DNA from: Chelonoidis abingdonii
Lineage: Eukaryota; Chordata; Testudines; Testudinidae
NCBI RefSeq assembly: GCF_003597395.2
Contig: NC_133770.1
Coordinates: 12,680,365-12,744,364 of the forward strand
Reading direction: 5' to 3'
Length of the DNA stretch: 64,000 nt
A program made the position numbers and the translations under genes. Below are positions 32,921-44,806 of this stretch, one piece after another (within the stretch, counting starts at the first letter, position 1; each line of letters begins with the position of its first letter). The notes beneath the pieces are model-generated. The model worked only from the letters and a program-made list of their open reading frames with translations, did no database searches and was not told the origin of the DNA.

Positions 32921-33299
32921 TGGTGGCAAGCATTGGATAGGATCCAGAAGCCAGTAGAAATATTATTTTTCTTTTTCTCTGCTAGCTGCTTATAAGCAGA
33001 GAAGGGAGTTTAAACCTACAGCCAGAATTTTTTTTTTCCTTGCTCTTTCTGGCTGTGATAGAGATTGCCTCAGGCAGGGCCATTAAGGTTAACAAGGGTC
33101 TTTTGTTAAACAATAGAACTCCAGCTGCGAGTCAACTACACGACAGAAACACATGCAAATGAAGGGTTTTTTTGTTTTCTAGTTTCCGGAAGGCTACTTA
33201 GAAAAGTTAGAAAGGCACAGTTGCTAGGCAACCCGAGGAAGCAACAGAGAAACCACAGTTCAGGCAATAAACACCAGAGGCACCCCAACACAAGAAAGC

Positions 33300-34364
33300 A
33301 GGAACCATGACTACCAAGGACGCCTGAAACAGGAACGAGCAAGACTGGAGGCAGAGGAACAAATCAAAGACGCAGACCACAAGCGAGACATGGAAAAGAA
33401 ACTACAATAACTAGAAATAAAAAAAAGAGATGGAGCTGAGAGAAAGAAAGAGAGGCTGCCCACAGGAGAGAGCTGGAACTCCTGAGGGAGGCCCATCAGC
33501 AGGCCCTGGCATTAGAACAGGCTAAGCAACAGAACACACCATCCTAACAACACTTCGCCAGTTGTTGTTCCACATCCCAGAAAATTCCCACCTACAAGGC
33601 AGGTGATGACACTGAGCCTTCTTAGAAATTTTGAAAGAGCCTGCCTTGGGTACACATCTCTGAAGACCATACATGAAGAGCTGGGGCCACAACTCAGTGG
33701 ACCTTAGCAGAGGTGCGGCTGAAATGCCTAAGGAGAACATGAATGACTATAAACTTTTTCAAACCAGGCCAGATACAGAATGGGATAACACCTGAACATG
33801 CCCGTCGGCGGTACAGAGCCTAAGATGGAAACCAGATGTGTCATTCCCCCGACACGCCTATCACATTGCAAAGAATTATGAGCCTGGATATCAGGAACAA
33901 GGTTAACAATATGGATGACCTGCACCTCCTATACAAATGGAGCAGTTTTTAGAGGGTGTTCCTGAGGAAATAGAGAGGTACACCTAGATGGGAAACCCAA
34001 AACGGTAATCGAGGCGGGGAAATTGGAGCCAATGGATGGAAGTGCAGAAAGAAAAAAGCTACTGTCAAGGGATGAATACCCTAGGGGGCATACCGACAAT
34101 AAACCTATAACCGAGGGCAACCCAAGACCCACCTACAACCCAAGGAAACCACAGATGCCCTATTCTTCCACCTCACCAGTCTCCAGTAACCCACCTCCGC
34201 CCAGTGACCAGTCAGCTGGAAGATGCTTTAAGTGTAATGAACTGGGACATATAAGGCCAACTGCCCAAAGAACACCAACCGAGTGCAAGTCATTACACCA
34301 CATCTTCACCAAAGATCCCAGGCCCAGATGCCTCTCAAATACCCTCGGAGCAAGGGAAGTGTGA
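33300..34364 (+). pseudogene. gag remnant: coiled-coil, SCAN-like capsid, zinc knuckle
   Basis: At 33305-33420 one frame gives YQGRLKQERARLEAEEQIKD, a charged helix. At 33590-33990 broken frames give a capsid-like domain including QFLEGVPEEIERY. This resembles the core of the vertebrate SCAN domain, which is thought to descend from the capsid of a Gmr1-like gypsy element. At 34222-34265 CFKCNELGH begins a CCHC zinc knuckle whose last Cys has slipped into another frame by a one-base loss. A 113-codon frame (34023-34364) spans the knuckle. Stops and frameshifts elsewhere abolish function. The SCAN comparison is by eye. Confidence 0.65.
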
Positions 34365-35365
34365 GAGTGGGCAGAAAGAAGGTTATCGCATGGAGAGACA
34401 CGGGCACAAGTGTCAGCTATCCACCAATCCTTAGTGACCTCAAAATTCATCAACCCAGGCCCAAGTAACAATTTACCCCTTGATGTGCAAAAGCTGTAGA
34501 CTTGCCTACAGCTGAACTGCCTGTCCAGTACAAAGGCTGGTCAGGAATGTGGACTTTGCAGTCTATGACAATTATTCCATCCCCGTACTGGGGGAAGACT
34601 GGCCAACCAGGTAGTGGGCCAGAGAGTGGGAATGTTACAGCAGCCAAGCCAGGCAGCTTCCAGACCCATTCCTGTTCCTGAGCTGCCCACAGGGACCACG
34701 TCTGTGTTACCAGAGACCCAGACAGAGGTAGTGGACCCGGATCCCCTGCAACGACTGAAAAGCCATAGTACTCCAGTCCCAGACCGGAACTGGAAAAGCA
34801 ACAGCACCAGCGCAGCAATTGCAAACCATCTTCAACCCCAAGCCAGAGGGCGCAGTGGCCTGAACTGGCAGAAGCAGCAGATGACCATACCCAAGAGGCT
34901 CAGCCAGAGCCTGAAATACCACCTGGAGCACCAGCGGAGAGTGGTTCATCAGCAATGGGACAACCCATCATCTACATAGCTTCCAGGGGACCAATCCCAA
35001 GTCAACAGTCCAAGGAAGAACTGGGTCCCCGCCTCAAGGAACAGTTCGCAGATGAGCAGGAAGCAGATGACAGCCTTCAGAAATCTTGGGTGGCGCAAGG
35101 AGCACCCCACCGCCTCTCAGCTCTTCTAACCGATCCGGTTTGTTATAGAACAAGGACTTTTATACAAGGAGACTCTTTCTGGTGGACACCAGGAAGAATG
35201 GCAGCCGCAAAAACAGTTGGTGGTCCACTAAGTACCAGGGAAGCTCTTAAGCTTAGCCCATGATTATCCAGTGGCCATGCTGGGTGACAGAAAAAAGACA
35301 GGTTGGGAGTCCTTCCACTGGGAGGGGATGGGCAAGACGTTGCCAAGTATGTCCAGTCTAGCAGG
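34283..35365 (+). pseudogene. Protease and integrase zinc-binding remnant
   Basis: A DTG triad at 34397-34405 in the context WRDTGTSVS marks the aspartic protease. Proline- and glutamine-rich spacer frames follow to about 35040. At 35050-35250 comes a linker typical of the region before integrase (EQEADDSLQKSWV). At 35255-35365 comes the HHCC zinc-binding signature, with LAHDYP and, in another frame, SFHW.GMGQDVAKYVQSC-like residues. The integrase catalytic core (DDE) is missing. Sequence jumps at about 35365 straight into the RT palm. Confidence 0.65.
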
Positions 35366-36258
35366 ACTGGGCGATATGCAGTTGCCTACCTCGATGATGT
35401 GGCCATTTTTCTGACTCCTGGCCCGAACACCGAGAACACCTGGAAAAAGTCTTTGAGCACATCAGGCAGGCAGGACTAACTGTGAGGCCAAAAAGTGTCA
35501 CAATCGCCAAAACAGAGTGGACTTACCTGGGACACCAGGTGGGTCGAGGAACCATAAACCCCTACAGGCCAAGGTGGATGCTATCAAAAGTGGCCTGTCC
35601 CAAGTCAAAGAAACAGATCCATCTTTCTTAGGCTTGGCCGGGTATTACAGGCAATTGTACCACACTACAGCCAAATTGCTGCCCCACTGACAAACCTGAC
35701 CAAAAAGACCCAGCCAAAGCAGTTAAGTGGACTGAATGAGTGTCAAAAGGCCTTTACCCAACTTAAGGCAACACTCTGTCTGACCCTGTGCTAAGGGCCC
35801 CGGATTTTGACCAACCATTCCTAGTAACCACCGATGCATCTGAGTGTGGTATAGGACAGTTCTCATGCAGGAAGGACCAGATCACAACTCATCCTGTCGT
35901 GTTTCTCAGCAAAAAACTGCTGAGAGGAAGTCACTGGTCAGTCAGTGAAAAGGAATGCTACGCATTGTGTACGCCCTGGAAAAGCTCGCCCATACGTTTG
36001 GGGGTTGGAGCGGCGGGAGGATGCGGGGCGGGGTTCCAACTACAAACCGACCATGCTGCTCTAAAGTGGCTCATACTGCCAAGGGAACAACAAAAAACTG
36101 CTTCGATGAGTTTAGCTCTCCAAGATTTTGATTTTGGAAATTCACACATTTCAGGAGCTTCTAACAAAGTAGCTGATGCACTCTCCCGTGAAGTTTCCCA
36201 GAATCCACTGGTTAAAATTTGTCTTGAATGTAGAAAGTCTTGTAGTTTACATACTTAG
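35366..36258 (+). pseudogene. Reverse transcriptase (C-terminal half) and RNase H remnant
   Basis: AVAYLDDVAIF at about 35381-35410 contains the RT catalytic YLDD. Fingers and N-terminal palm are lost. Connection-domain residues continue in broken frames to 35780. From 35788 to 36258 a 156-codon frame carries RNase H: FLVTTDASECGIG, HPVVFLSKKLL, SVSEKECYAL, LQTDHAALKWL and NKVADALSRE, in the Ty3/gypsy order. The 3' LTR begins 100 bp later, so nothing follows RNase H, consistent with Gmr1-type order. Confidence 0.8.
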
Positions 36259-36358
36259 TAGTAATTTATAAGGTCATGTGTTGTATTAATCTGTTATTAC
36301 TAGTTCTAGGAAGAAATCACCGCCAGTGAGGTTCCCACTGTCTGCGATTTGGGGGGCA

Positions 36359-37279
36359 TGTCATAAACAGCTAGCTAAGGGTTAATGTCTCTTCACCTGG
36401 AAAGGTTAACAACAAACCTGACCAGAGGACCAATCAGGAAACGAGATACTTTCAAATCTCCGTGGAGGGAAGCCTTGTTGTGGTTTTGGGGTTGTTTTGT
36501 CTCTCTGAGTCCTGGAAGGGGACTAGAGGTTGCAACAGGTTTCTTGCCAATCTTCCTGCTACAGTCTCTTATATATTAGAATAGTGAGTATTGGGTAAAA
36601 AGGCGTTATAGTCTTTGATTATTTCTGTATTTGCAACTGTGTATCTGGCTGGTAGAGTTTTAATGTGTATTTGGCTGAAAGGATTTTAAATTGTATTCCT
36701 GCTGGAGAAAGCTGTTTCTCTATTGTCATAAGCTGAAAACCCTGTAATATTTACCATCTAGATTATAGAGATAACTGTACTTTTTTTTCTTCTTTTTATT
36801 AAACGTTTTGCTTTTTAAGACCTGCTTGATTTTTTCCCTAGTTGAGGCTCAAGGGAATTGAGTCTGAACTCACCAGGAATTGGTGGGGAAAGAGGAAAGA
36901 TAAAATTTCCTCTTTGTTGTAGGTTCACGGAGCTTGAATCTGTATTGCTTCGGGGTGAGGGAGAGAGGAAGGTGAGGTGAAAAGCTCTGTTTTAAGATTC
37001 AAGGAGCTTGAATCCAGTGATCTTCCAGGGTAACCCGGGAGGGAAAGCCTAGGAGAGGCACTAGTGAGGGAAAGAGTTTACTTTCCTTGTCTTACAGATC
37101 CAGGGGTGGTCTGAGGGTCCCCAGGGAAGGTTTTGGGGAGACCAGAGTTTATCAGGTACTCAGAATCCTGATTGGTGGCAGCGTATCAGATCTAAGCTGG
37201 TAATTAAGCTTAGAGGATTTCATGCTAGTACCTCATTTTTGGACTCTAAGGTTCAGATTGAGGAAAAAATACTATGACA
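36359..37279 (+). repeat. 3' LTR, full length (921 bp)
   Basis: It is preceded by a purine-rich primer tract (GATTTGGGGGGCA). It starts TGTCATAAACAG and ends TACTATGACA. A TATA-like TTATATATTAG lies near 36569 and an A/T-rich poly(A)-type region (TTTTTATTAAACG) near 36795-36808. Confidence 0.85.
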
Positions 37280-37284
37280 GTCAT

Positions 37285-38583
37285 AACAACCAAAGGGAGG
37301 GCAGGAAGGAGTGAAATCCTGGCTCCACTGAGGTGAGTGGCAGGTCCTGTGTTCTAATCTCGAATCTGCTGCTTAGCTGTCATTTAATAGCTCTGCTGCA
37401 GTTTCTCCCTGTGTAAAATGGGAATGATAATACTTCTCTACCTCGGCAGGGGTGTTGGGAGAATTCATTCATCTTTGCTGAAGCTCTCTTGAACATACAA
37501 ACCCAGTATCAGTTCTAAATGCTAATGGATAGGGTGCAGAGTGTGAAGTCTGCATCTTTTGAGTATATAATAGTTTCTCCTTGTATCTTTCACAGTTGGA
37601 TGGCATTTAGGCAACAATAGAAGAATCCTGCTGCTGCTAATTTAAGCACCTATGATTTCTATGGAACTTAACAGAGATGTGCAGTATGTAGCCTTGGGAA
37701 ATAATTGTCTGCCTTCCATTGCAAAGGTTAATTCTGGACCTGTATGAGGATCATAGTACTGGATACATTTCTTCCATTCTTTCTTAGCCATCAGAGTTGA
37801 AAATGACTTACTGTCATCTAAGTCTATCTGGCAGCCACAGAATGTTTGTTCCCTACAGTAGATTTTCTAATGATTTATCCCATATGCTTGTAAGTGTCTG
37901 AAGCAATGAGGCTTCCAGCACTTCCCCCTTCTCTCGCTGTAAGATGTACAATGGATTGCTGCATTTCCTTTTGTCATCCAAAAAAGCTCTGCAGACAGAA
38001 ACTAATGTCTTTAAAACGACTGGCACGGAAGAGAGAAGAAATGAGTCAATTCCAGTTGATTTGCTTGCTGATCTAGCTCTTGAGTGGAGAAGGCAACATC
38101 GTATTTTCATAAGTGACTTAGGAGCCTAAATCCCATTGAAAATTTTACCTGATGAGACTAATGAGTCAGCACAGCAATACTTTAAAGTGTAGTTTGTTCT
38201 ATTTGTACCGCATCTAGCACACTGGGCTCTGATCCATGACTGGGAAACTGTTCTGCTACCTATGAAGAAGAATCAATAATCCCCCATCTGTATGTATCCA
38301 TCTGCCTCTTCTCTTATATTTAGATTGTAAGTACCATGCATTAAGGACCATTTTTTTGAGTACTTTCACTTAAAGCTGCACTTTAGTTTGTCTCAAGCAC
38401 TTGCACACATCTGCAACTGGTTAGCAAAACACCCCCAAAATCAATAATTATTGAAGTTTGGAGTGCTTTTTGAGTGGTACAACGACAGTCGTCCAGTTGG
38501 CCAGTCTTTCAGCTAGTGTTGGGAACCCTAAAATATGTCCACAAAGTTTTCCTGAAGAGTCCAACTACTCCATACTTTCTCTC
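37285..38583. other. Intergenic sequence with a MIR-like piece
   Basis: A MIR-type SINE fragment (GCAGTTTCTCCCTGTGTAAAATGGGAATGATAATAC) is at about 37315-37460. Nothing else was recognised. Confidence 0.45.
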
Positions 38584-40740
38584 CTTACTTAAGAACATAA
38601 GAACGGCCATACTGGGTCAGACCAAAAGTCCATCCAGTATCCTGTCATCTGACAGTGGCCAATGCCAGGTGCCCAAAGGAAATGAACAGAACAGGTGATC
38701 ATCAAGTGATCCAGCCCCTGTTGCCCATTCCCAGCTTCTGGCAAACAGAGGCTAGGGACACTATCCCTGCCCATCATGGCTAACAGCCACTGATGGACCT
38801 ATCCTCCATTAATTTATCTAGTTCTTTTTTGAACCCTGTTATAGTCTTGGCCTTCACAACATCCTCTGGCAAGGAGTTCGACTGCACGTTTTGTGAAAAA
38901 ATGCTTCCTTTTGTTTGTTTTAAACCTGCTGCCTATTAATTTCATTTGGTGACCCCTGGGTTCTTGTGTTCTGAGAAGGAGTAAATAACACTTTATTTAC
39001 TTTCTCCACGCTGTCATGATTTTATAGACCTCTATCATATCCCCGCTTAGTCATCTCTTTTCCAAGCTCAAAAGTCCCAGTCTTATTATTCTATCCTTAT
39101 ATGGAAGCCGTACCATACTCCTAATCATTTTTGTTGCCCTTTTCTGAATCTTTTCCAATTCCAATAAATCTTTTTTGAGCTGGGGCGACCACATCTGCAC
39201 GCAGTATTCAAGGTATGGGTGTACCATGGATTTATATAGGGGTAATATGATATTTTCTGTCTCATTATCTATCCCTTTCTTAATGATGCCCAACATTCTG
39301 TTCACTTTTTTGACTGCCTCTGCACATTGAGTGGGATGTTTTCAAAGAACTATCCGTCATTTTATATGTATAGTTGGGATTATGTTTTCCAATGTGCATT
39401 ACTTTGCATTTATCAACACTGAATTTCATCTGCCATTTTGTTGCCCAGTCACCCAGTTTTGAGAGATCCATTTGTACCTCTTCACAGTCTGCCTGGGACT
39501 TAACTTCCTTGAGCAATTTTGTATCATCTGCAAATTTTGTCACCTCACTATTTATCGCTTTTTTCAGATCGTTTATGAATATGTTGAATAGGACTGGGCC
39601 CAGTACAGACTCCTGGGGAACACCATTATTTACCTCTCTCCATTCTGAAAACTGACTATTTATTCTTACCCTTTGTTTCCTATCTTTTAACCAGTTACCA
39701 TGAAAGGACCTTCCCTCTTATCCCATGACAACTTACTTTGCTTAATAGCCTTTGGTGAGGGACCTTGTCAAAGGCTTTCTGAAAATCTAAATACACTCTA
39801 TCCACAGAATCCCCCTTGTCCACATGTTTGTTGACCCCCTCAAAGAATTCTAGTAGATTAGTGAAGCATGTTTTCCCTTTACAAAAACCAGGTTGACTCT
39901 TCTCCAGATATGTTCATCTACGTGTCTGACAATTTTGTTCTTTACTATAATTTCAACCAGTTTCCCCGGTACTGAAGTCATGCTTACCAGCCTGTAATTG
40001 CGGGAGTCATCTCTGGAGCCCTTTTTAAAAAATGGAATGATATTAACTATCCTCCAGTCATTTGGTACAGAAGCTGATTTCTGTACCAAATGACTGAAGG
40101 ATAGTTAATATCATGCCATTGATAGGTTACAGCTACAGTTAGTAGTTTTGCAATTTCACATTTGAGTTTCTTTGGAACTCTGGGGCAAATACCATCTGTT
40201 CCTGGTGACTTATTACTGTTTAGATTATCAGTTTGTTCCAAAACCTCCTTTAATGACACCTCAATCTGGGAAAGTTCCTCAGATTTATCACCTAAAAATA
40301 ATGGCTCAGATTTGGGAATCTCCCTCACTTTCTCAGCCTTGAAGACTGATGCAAAGAATTAATTTAGTTTCTCTGCAATGGCCTTATCATTCTTGAGCGC
40401 TCCTCTAGCATCTCGATCGTTGAGTGGCCTCACTGCTTGTTTAGCAGGCTTTCTGCTTCTGATGTATTTAAAAAAAATTGCTATTAATTTTTGAGTCTGG
40501 CTAACTGTTATTCAAATTCTTTTTTGACCTTCCTAATTATGTTTTTACACTTCCTTTGCCAGAGTTTATGCTCCTTTCTATTTTCCACACTCGGATTTAA
40601 CTTCCACTTTTTAAAGAATACCTTTTTGCCCCTCACTGCTTCTTTTACTTTGTTGTTTAGCCACCGTGGCACTTTTCTGGTTCTCTTACTATGTTTTTTA
40701 ATTTGGGGTATACATTTAAGTTAAGCCTCTATTATGGTGT
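38584..40740 (-). mobile_element. CR1 LINE, ORF2 reverse-transcriptase remnant
   Basis: The inverted 3' end reads AAGAACATAAGAACGGCCATACTGGGTCAGACC. Moving upstream on the - strand, frames give LPLYKSMVHPYLEYCVQMWSP (39305-39051), FADDTKLLKEVKSQADCEE and KLGDWATKWQMKFSVDKCK (39543-39280), SVPNDWRIVNIIPFFKKGS and NYRLVSMTSVPGK (40089-39850), and NSNKSPGTDGI (40328-40047). FADD is the RT catalytic box. Order and spacing are those of CR1 ORF2. At least four frame breaks occur, one of them a 34-bp inverted duplication. The endonuclease is not seen. Confidence 0.88.
40037..40114. repeat. 34-bp inverted duplication inside the CR1
   Basis: ATGATATTAACTATCCTCCAGT... at 40037-40070 is repeated inverted at 40081-40114 with one mismatch, across a 10-nt spacer AAGCTGATTT. 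Only the left arm belongs to the CR1 reading; the right arm interrupts it. Confidence 0.85.
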
Positions 40741-41985
40741 CTTGAAAAAGTTTTCATGCAGCGTGCAGGGATTTTACTTTTGGTGCTGTACCTTTTAATT
40801 TCTCTTTAACTAACCTCTTCATTTTTGTTATTCCCCTTTCTGAAATTAAATGCTGCAGTGTTGGGCTGCTGTGGTGTTTTCCCTGCCACAAGGATGTTAA
40901 ATTTATTTATATTATGATCACCATGACCAAGCAGTCCAGCTATATTTACCTCTTGGACCAGATTCTGTGCTCCACTTTGGACTAAAATAGAATTGATTCA
41001 GGTTAGTATAAAAATAACGTCAATCAAAAAAAGAACTTGTTAAGCAAGCCATTTCAAAGTTAAGCAAGTTTCAAAGGTTAAGCAAGAAGTTTTTCTTAAA
41101 CCATCAATTAGACAGATGTGGGGGTTTGTGGTGGTATTTTTTTGCAGAACTCACATGTTTTGAGGGCCCTGACAAACACATCACAAAGGGCAAATATGGG
41201 TAAGCTTCCTGTTTTATCAGGAAGGACCGAAGGTCAGGCTCCCCTTCCTTCCCCCCTCCCGCCCCCAGCTGCTTGCTTAGTTATGCTAAGGCCATTGCAG
41301 AGCCTTCTAAGACCTACTGACTTAGCCGCTTTTGGCAATAAGCATAATTGATATTCCAATTATCAGTCGAAGTCCAGGCATTTTGCTGGTCTGCCAAGAT
41401 CTCCCTGTACAAAGTCTCCCACATGACCACATAAGGACAAAGGTAACTAAACTTGTTCTGACTCCAGATTCCTGTGGCTCCCGTGTCAGTTTTCTATAAT
41501 GGATGGCAAAATGTCATTTGATGTTATAGGGCAACGTTTTTCTTCCTGAAAACTATTTTACTCCATTAGAATGAAGCTTGATGCTCCTCTTCACAGCAGC
41601 AGCACCACACCAGTGATGAGCATGAACTCTGCAATAATGCATTTTATGAATTCAGCATCCAGTTTATCAAGTATTTCTGCTTCCCTTTCTTTAGCATGAA
41701 TTGCCTGTTTCAAGAGCAGATAATAAGAAGAATCATTAACCATGTACCCTCTCAGAGTTACATTACACAGTCTTATTCAGAATGTCACAAGCTAAGTCTC
41801 TGAGAAAGACAATAGAATATTGAGTTTATTCAAATGACTGACTTCAAAATGGATGCTCTCCATTAACTGATAATTACATTATACTGGTAAAAAAAAAAAG
41901 AAGTTCATTTCTACCATCGACCCTTAATTGAAATTCTAGGTAGATTAACCTGATGAGATCTGAATTGCAAATATAGGGCTAGAGA
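40741..41985. other. AT-rich intergenic sequence, nothing recognised
   Basis: The first part may be an upstream remainder of the CR1 untranslated or ORF region, too diverged to align by eye. A local GTTAAGCAAG repeat occurs at 41035-41090. No gene was seen. Confidence 0.4.
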
Positions 41986-42650
41986 ATGGATGCCCTTGTC
42001 TTAAGGAGTTATAGACTCAAGGAGTTCTAGTATTTAGCTTAACAAAGAGAATGCTAAGGGGTGGCTTGATTATAGTCTATCTGTACTTAAATGGGGAACA
42101 AATATTTGATAATGAGCTCTTCAATCTAGCAAAGAAAGGTCTAACATGATCCAATGGCTGGAAGCTGAAGCTAGCCAAATTTAGACTGGAAATAAGGCAT
42201 GCATTTTTCAGTGAGAGTAATTAGCCACTGAAACAACTTAATGAGGGTCATTGTCGATTCCACATCACTGACAGTTTTAAAATCAAGATTAGATGATTTT
42301 CAAGTTCCCCCTTAGAAATCAATGGCTATTAGCCAGGATGGGCAAGGATGGTGTCTCTAGCCTCTGTTTACCAGAAGCTGGGAATGGGCGATGGAGGATG
42401 GATCACTTGATGATTGCCTGTTCTATTCATTCCCTCTGGGGCACCTGGCATTGGCCACTGTCAGAAGACAGGATACTGGGCTAGATGGACCTCTGGTTCT
42501 TATGTTCTATGTTCTTATGTTCGAAAGTATGTGTGCTAGGAATTATTTTGGGGGAACTTCTAAGGCCTGTGTTATATAGGAGGTCAGACTAGATGATCAC
42601 GATGGACCCTTCTGATCTTGGACTCCATGAAACTATGAATCTCCTCACTT
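41986..42650 (+). mobile_element. Two nested CR1 3' ends
   Basis: An outer CR1 3' end runs to AGGAGGTCAGACTAGATGATCACGATGG and CTATGAATC at about 42650. It is interrupted at about 42315-42522 by another CR1 tail (TTACCAGAAGCTGGGAATGGGCGATGG ... TTCTTATGTTCTATGTTCTTATGTTC) of the subfamily seen inverted at 38584. Neither retains a usable frame. Confidence 0.75.
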
Positions 42651-43026
42651 GAACAGGGAACTAAATTTCCTATTTCTAAGGCATTGACAATGCAGAAGAA
42701 AATGATCTTGACGGGGCGCTACCAAATCACACTAGAGAACAAGACTGGCTCCTTAAGCACCTATCTATAATGTTATGGGTGGGTGGAAAACTGTGTGATC
42801 ATGGGGGACTTCAACGTGAGTAACATATACTGGAGTTTGGATGCTTCCAGTACTAAAACATCCTCGGAATTCCTAAATATTATTGATGACAACTTCATAA
42901 CTCAAAAAGGGTTGTATCCAAAGTAGGGGAAGTCTATATTAGTCCTTGTCTTGACAGATAAAGAGGAACTTATCACAGATCTAAAAGTTATTGGTAGCTG
43001 AGCTACAAGTAACTTGATCACATTTG

Positions 43027-43178
43027 TAAAAGCAGCAGAGAATCCTGTGGCACCTTATAGACGAAGTGGGTATTCACCCACGATAGCTCATGCTCCAAAA
43101 TGTCTGATAGTCTATAAGGTGCCACAGGATTCTCTGCTGCTTTTACAGATCCAGACTAACACGGCTACCCCTCTGATA
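43027..43178. mobile_element. SINE-like head-to-head repeat with 14-bp TSD
   Basis: CTTGATCACATTTG flanks it exactly (43013-43026 and 43179-43192). A perfect 37-bp inverted repeat, GTAAAAGCAGCAGAGAATCC through TTATAGAC, occupies 43026-43062 and 43110-43146. The right end is ACACGGCTACCCCTCTGATAC. I know this module as very common in reptile genomes but cannot name it. The long TSD indicates LINE-mediated insertion. Confidence 0.8.
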
Positions 43179-43489
43179 CTTGATCACATTTGTTGTGCGC
43201 AACAGAATAAAGTCTAGATCAGTGCAGTATATACACTTGGTGCTTTGAAAGGATCAGTTTCACAAAGCTGAGAGCAACTATGAGATAAATCAGAATGTAA
43301 ACAAACAAATGTGAATGATGATAGGGGGTTGTTTAAGAACATTTTACTACATGCCCAAAAAGTCATAATCCTACTTATCAAGAAAAAGGCCACACTGGTT
43401 AAAAAACAACCCGCCTTAGAGGGGAAGTAAAGGCAACTACCCAAAAATAAATAAATAACAAATGGAAGAAAGTGGGAGCTGATAATAAT

Positions 43490-44282
43490 TGTGATGGGCT
43501 GTACCAGGCCCTTGGAAGCCCCCTGCTGGAGGCCTTGCAGTCCTACCACACTCTGCCCCAGAAAAGGAGCAGTGAAAGTGGGTCCTGCAGGACTGCCTAG
43601 AGAGGCTGAAGAGAAGCAGCCAATCAGAACACAGCAGGATCAGATAAAAGGAGCTGCAGGGGCTGAGCAGGGCAGTTGCTGGCTGGGACCAGAAGGGTGA
43701 GGAAGACCCCCTGGAATTCTGGGAGAGGCCTGGGAGAGAGAACCCTGACTAAAAGGGGACAGAGGATGAGAAACTCTCTGGCAAGGAGGCCTGGGAGATA
43801 TCCTGCTCAAACAGGGAACAGACAGAGAATTCACGAAGGTGGTGGGACAGAGTGGGAAGCAGCCCAGGGAGTGCAGCAGCAGATATTAGAGAAAGCAGCA
43901 TGTAATTGCTATTTGTAGGGTCCCTGGGTTTAGACTGGGAGTAGTGGGTCCAGATTCCCCCACCAGAGGCTGGGGAAGTTGGCCTAAGCCCCAAGAAGGG
44001 GATAAGACTCAGTACCAGAAGTCCAAAAAAGGGGCTAGCATTTCCACAGGCCCAGAGACAAACTGAAGACCCTGGAGATGGCCAACCATTTGTTGGACTT
44101 GGTTATCCCAGAAGGGGTTCCTTCATGCATTAGACCGTATATGACATAGCCAGAGGACTGAGTCACTGAAGACCCACCTGATGAAGTCAACAGCTGACAG
44201 GGGGTGCCAGGAAAAGAAAAGAGTACAGGTTCACACCCCACTGACAGGAGACACCAATGAGAGGTGAGTGCACACCGTCACA
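43490..44282 (+). mobile_element. Solo LTR (retrovirus-like), 793 bp
   Basis: It begins TGTGATGGGCTGTACCAGG and ends CACACCGTCACA. ATAAT lies before and GTAAT after, an imperfect 5-bp duplication. A TATA-like AGATAAAAGGAGCTGC lies at 43637-43652, with GCAGGGGCTGAGCAGGGCAG as a plausible start region. No gag, pol or env flanks it, and it sits inside a CR1. Confidence 0.65.
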
Positions 44283-44806
44283 GTAATGAATATATATTAC
44301 AAGCTAGGAATTGTAAAAAATTGATAAGGGAAGGGAAAAAACCCACAAGGAGAAATCTACTGCTAGACTAAAAAGCTTTTTAAATATATTAGGAACAAAA
44401 AGAATCCTATTAATGGTATTGATCCATTATAGATGGAAATAATAGAATTGTCAATAATAATGCAGAAAAGGCAGAAGTGTTCAATAAATATATCTGTTCT
44501 GTATTTGAGAAAAAAAGATGAAGTAGTAATATCATATTACTATTATCAGATCACTTTCCATTCAAATAGTAACTCAGGAGGGGTTAAAAAGCAGCAAACT
44601 AATGTTGACATTTTAAAATTGGCAGGTCCAGATAACTTGCATCCAAGTGTTTTAGAAGAGCTGTCCGAGGAGCTTGTTGGACCATTGATATTGATTTTCC
44701 ATACGTCTGGGAAAACTGGGAAGTTCCAAAACACTGGAAAAAAGCTAATGTTTTGCCAATATTTAAAAAGGGTAAATGGAAAGGAAAATGGACCCTGATA
44801 CATATG

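Larger units (their letters stand above)
32494..37279 (+). mobile_element. Ty3/gypsy retrotransposon, Gmr1-like order, complete ends but dead
   Basis: The element begins TGTTATAAACAG and ends TACTATGACA. The 5-bp target duplication GTCAT lies at 32489-32493 and 37280-37284. Between unequal LTRs (427 and 921 bp) lie, in order, gag with a coiled/basic region, a capsid-like region and a zinc knuckle, a protease DTG, an integrase zinc-binding (HHCC) region, then RT with YLDD, and RNase H directly before the 3' LTR. Integrase upstream of RT is the hallmark of the Gmr1 group, unlike ordinary gypsy. Several kilobases are missing, and frames are broken throughout, so it cannot move on its own. Confidence 0.85.

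Noticed and set aside
33936..34010. Host SCAN zinc-finger gene
   Set aside because: The SCAN-like stretch lies between LTRs with zinc knuckle, protease and RT, so it is retrotransposon gag.
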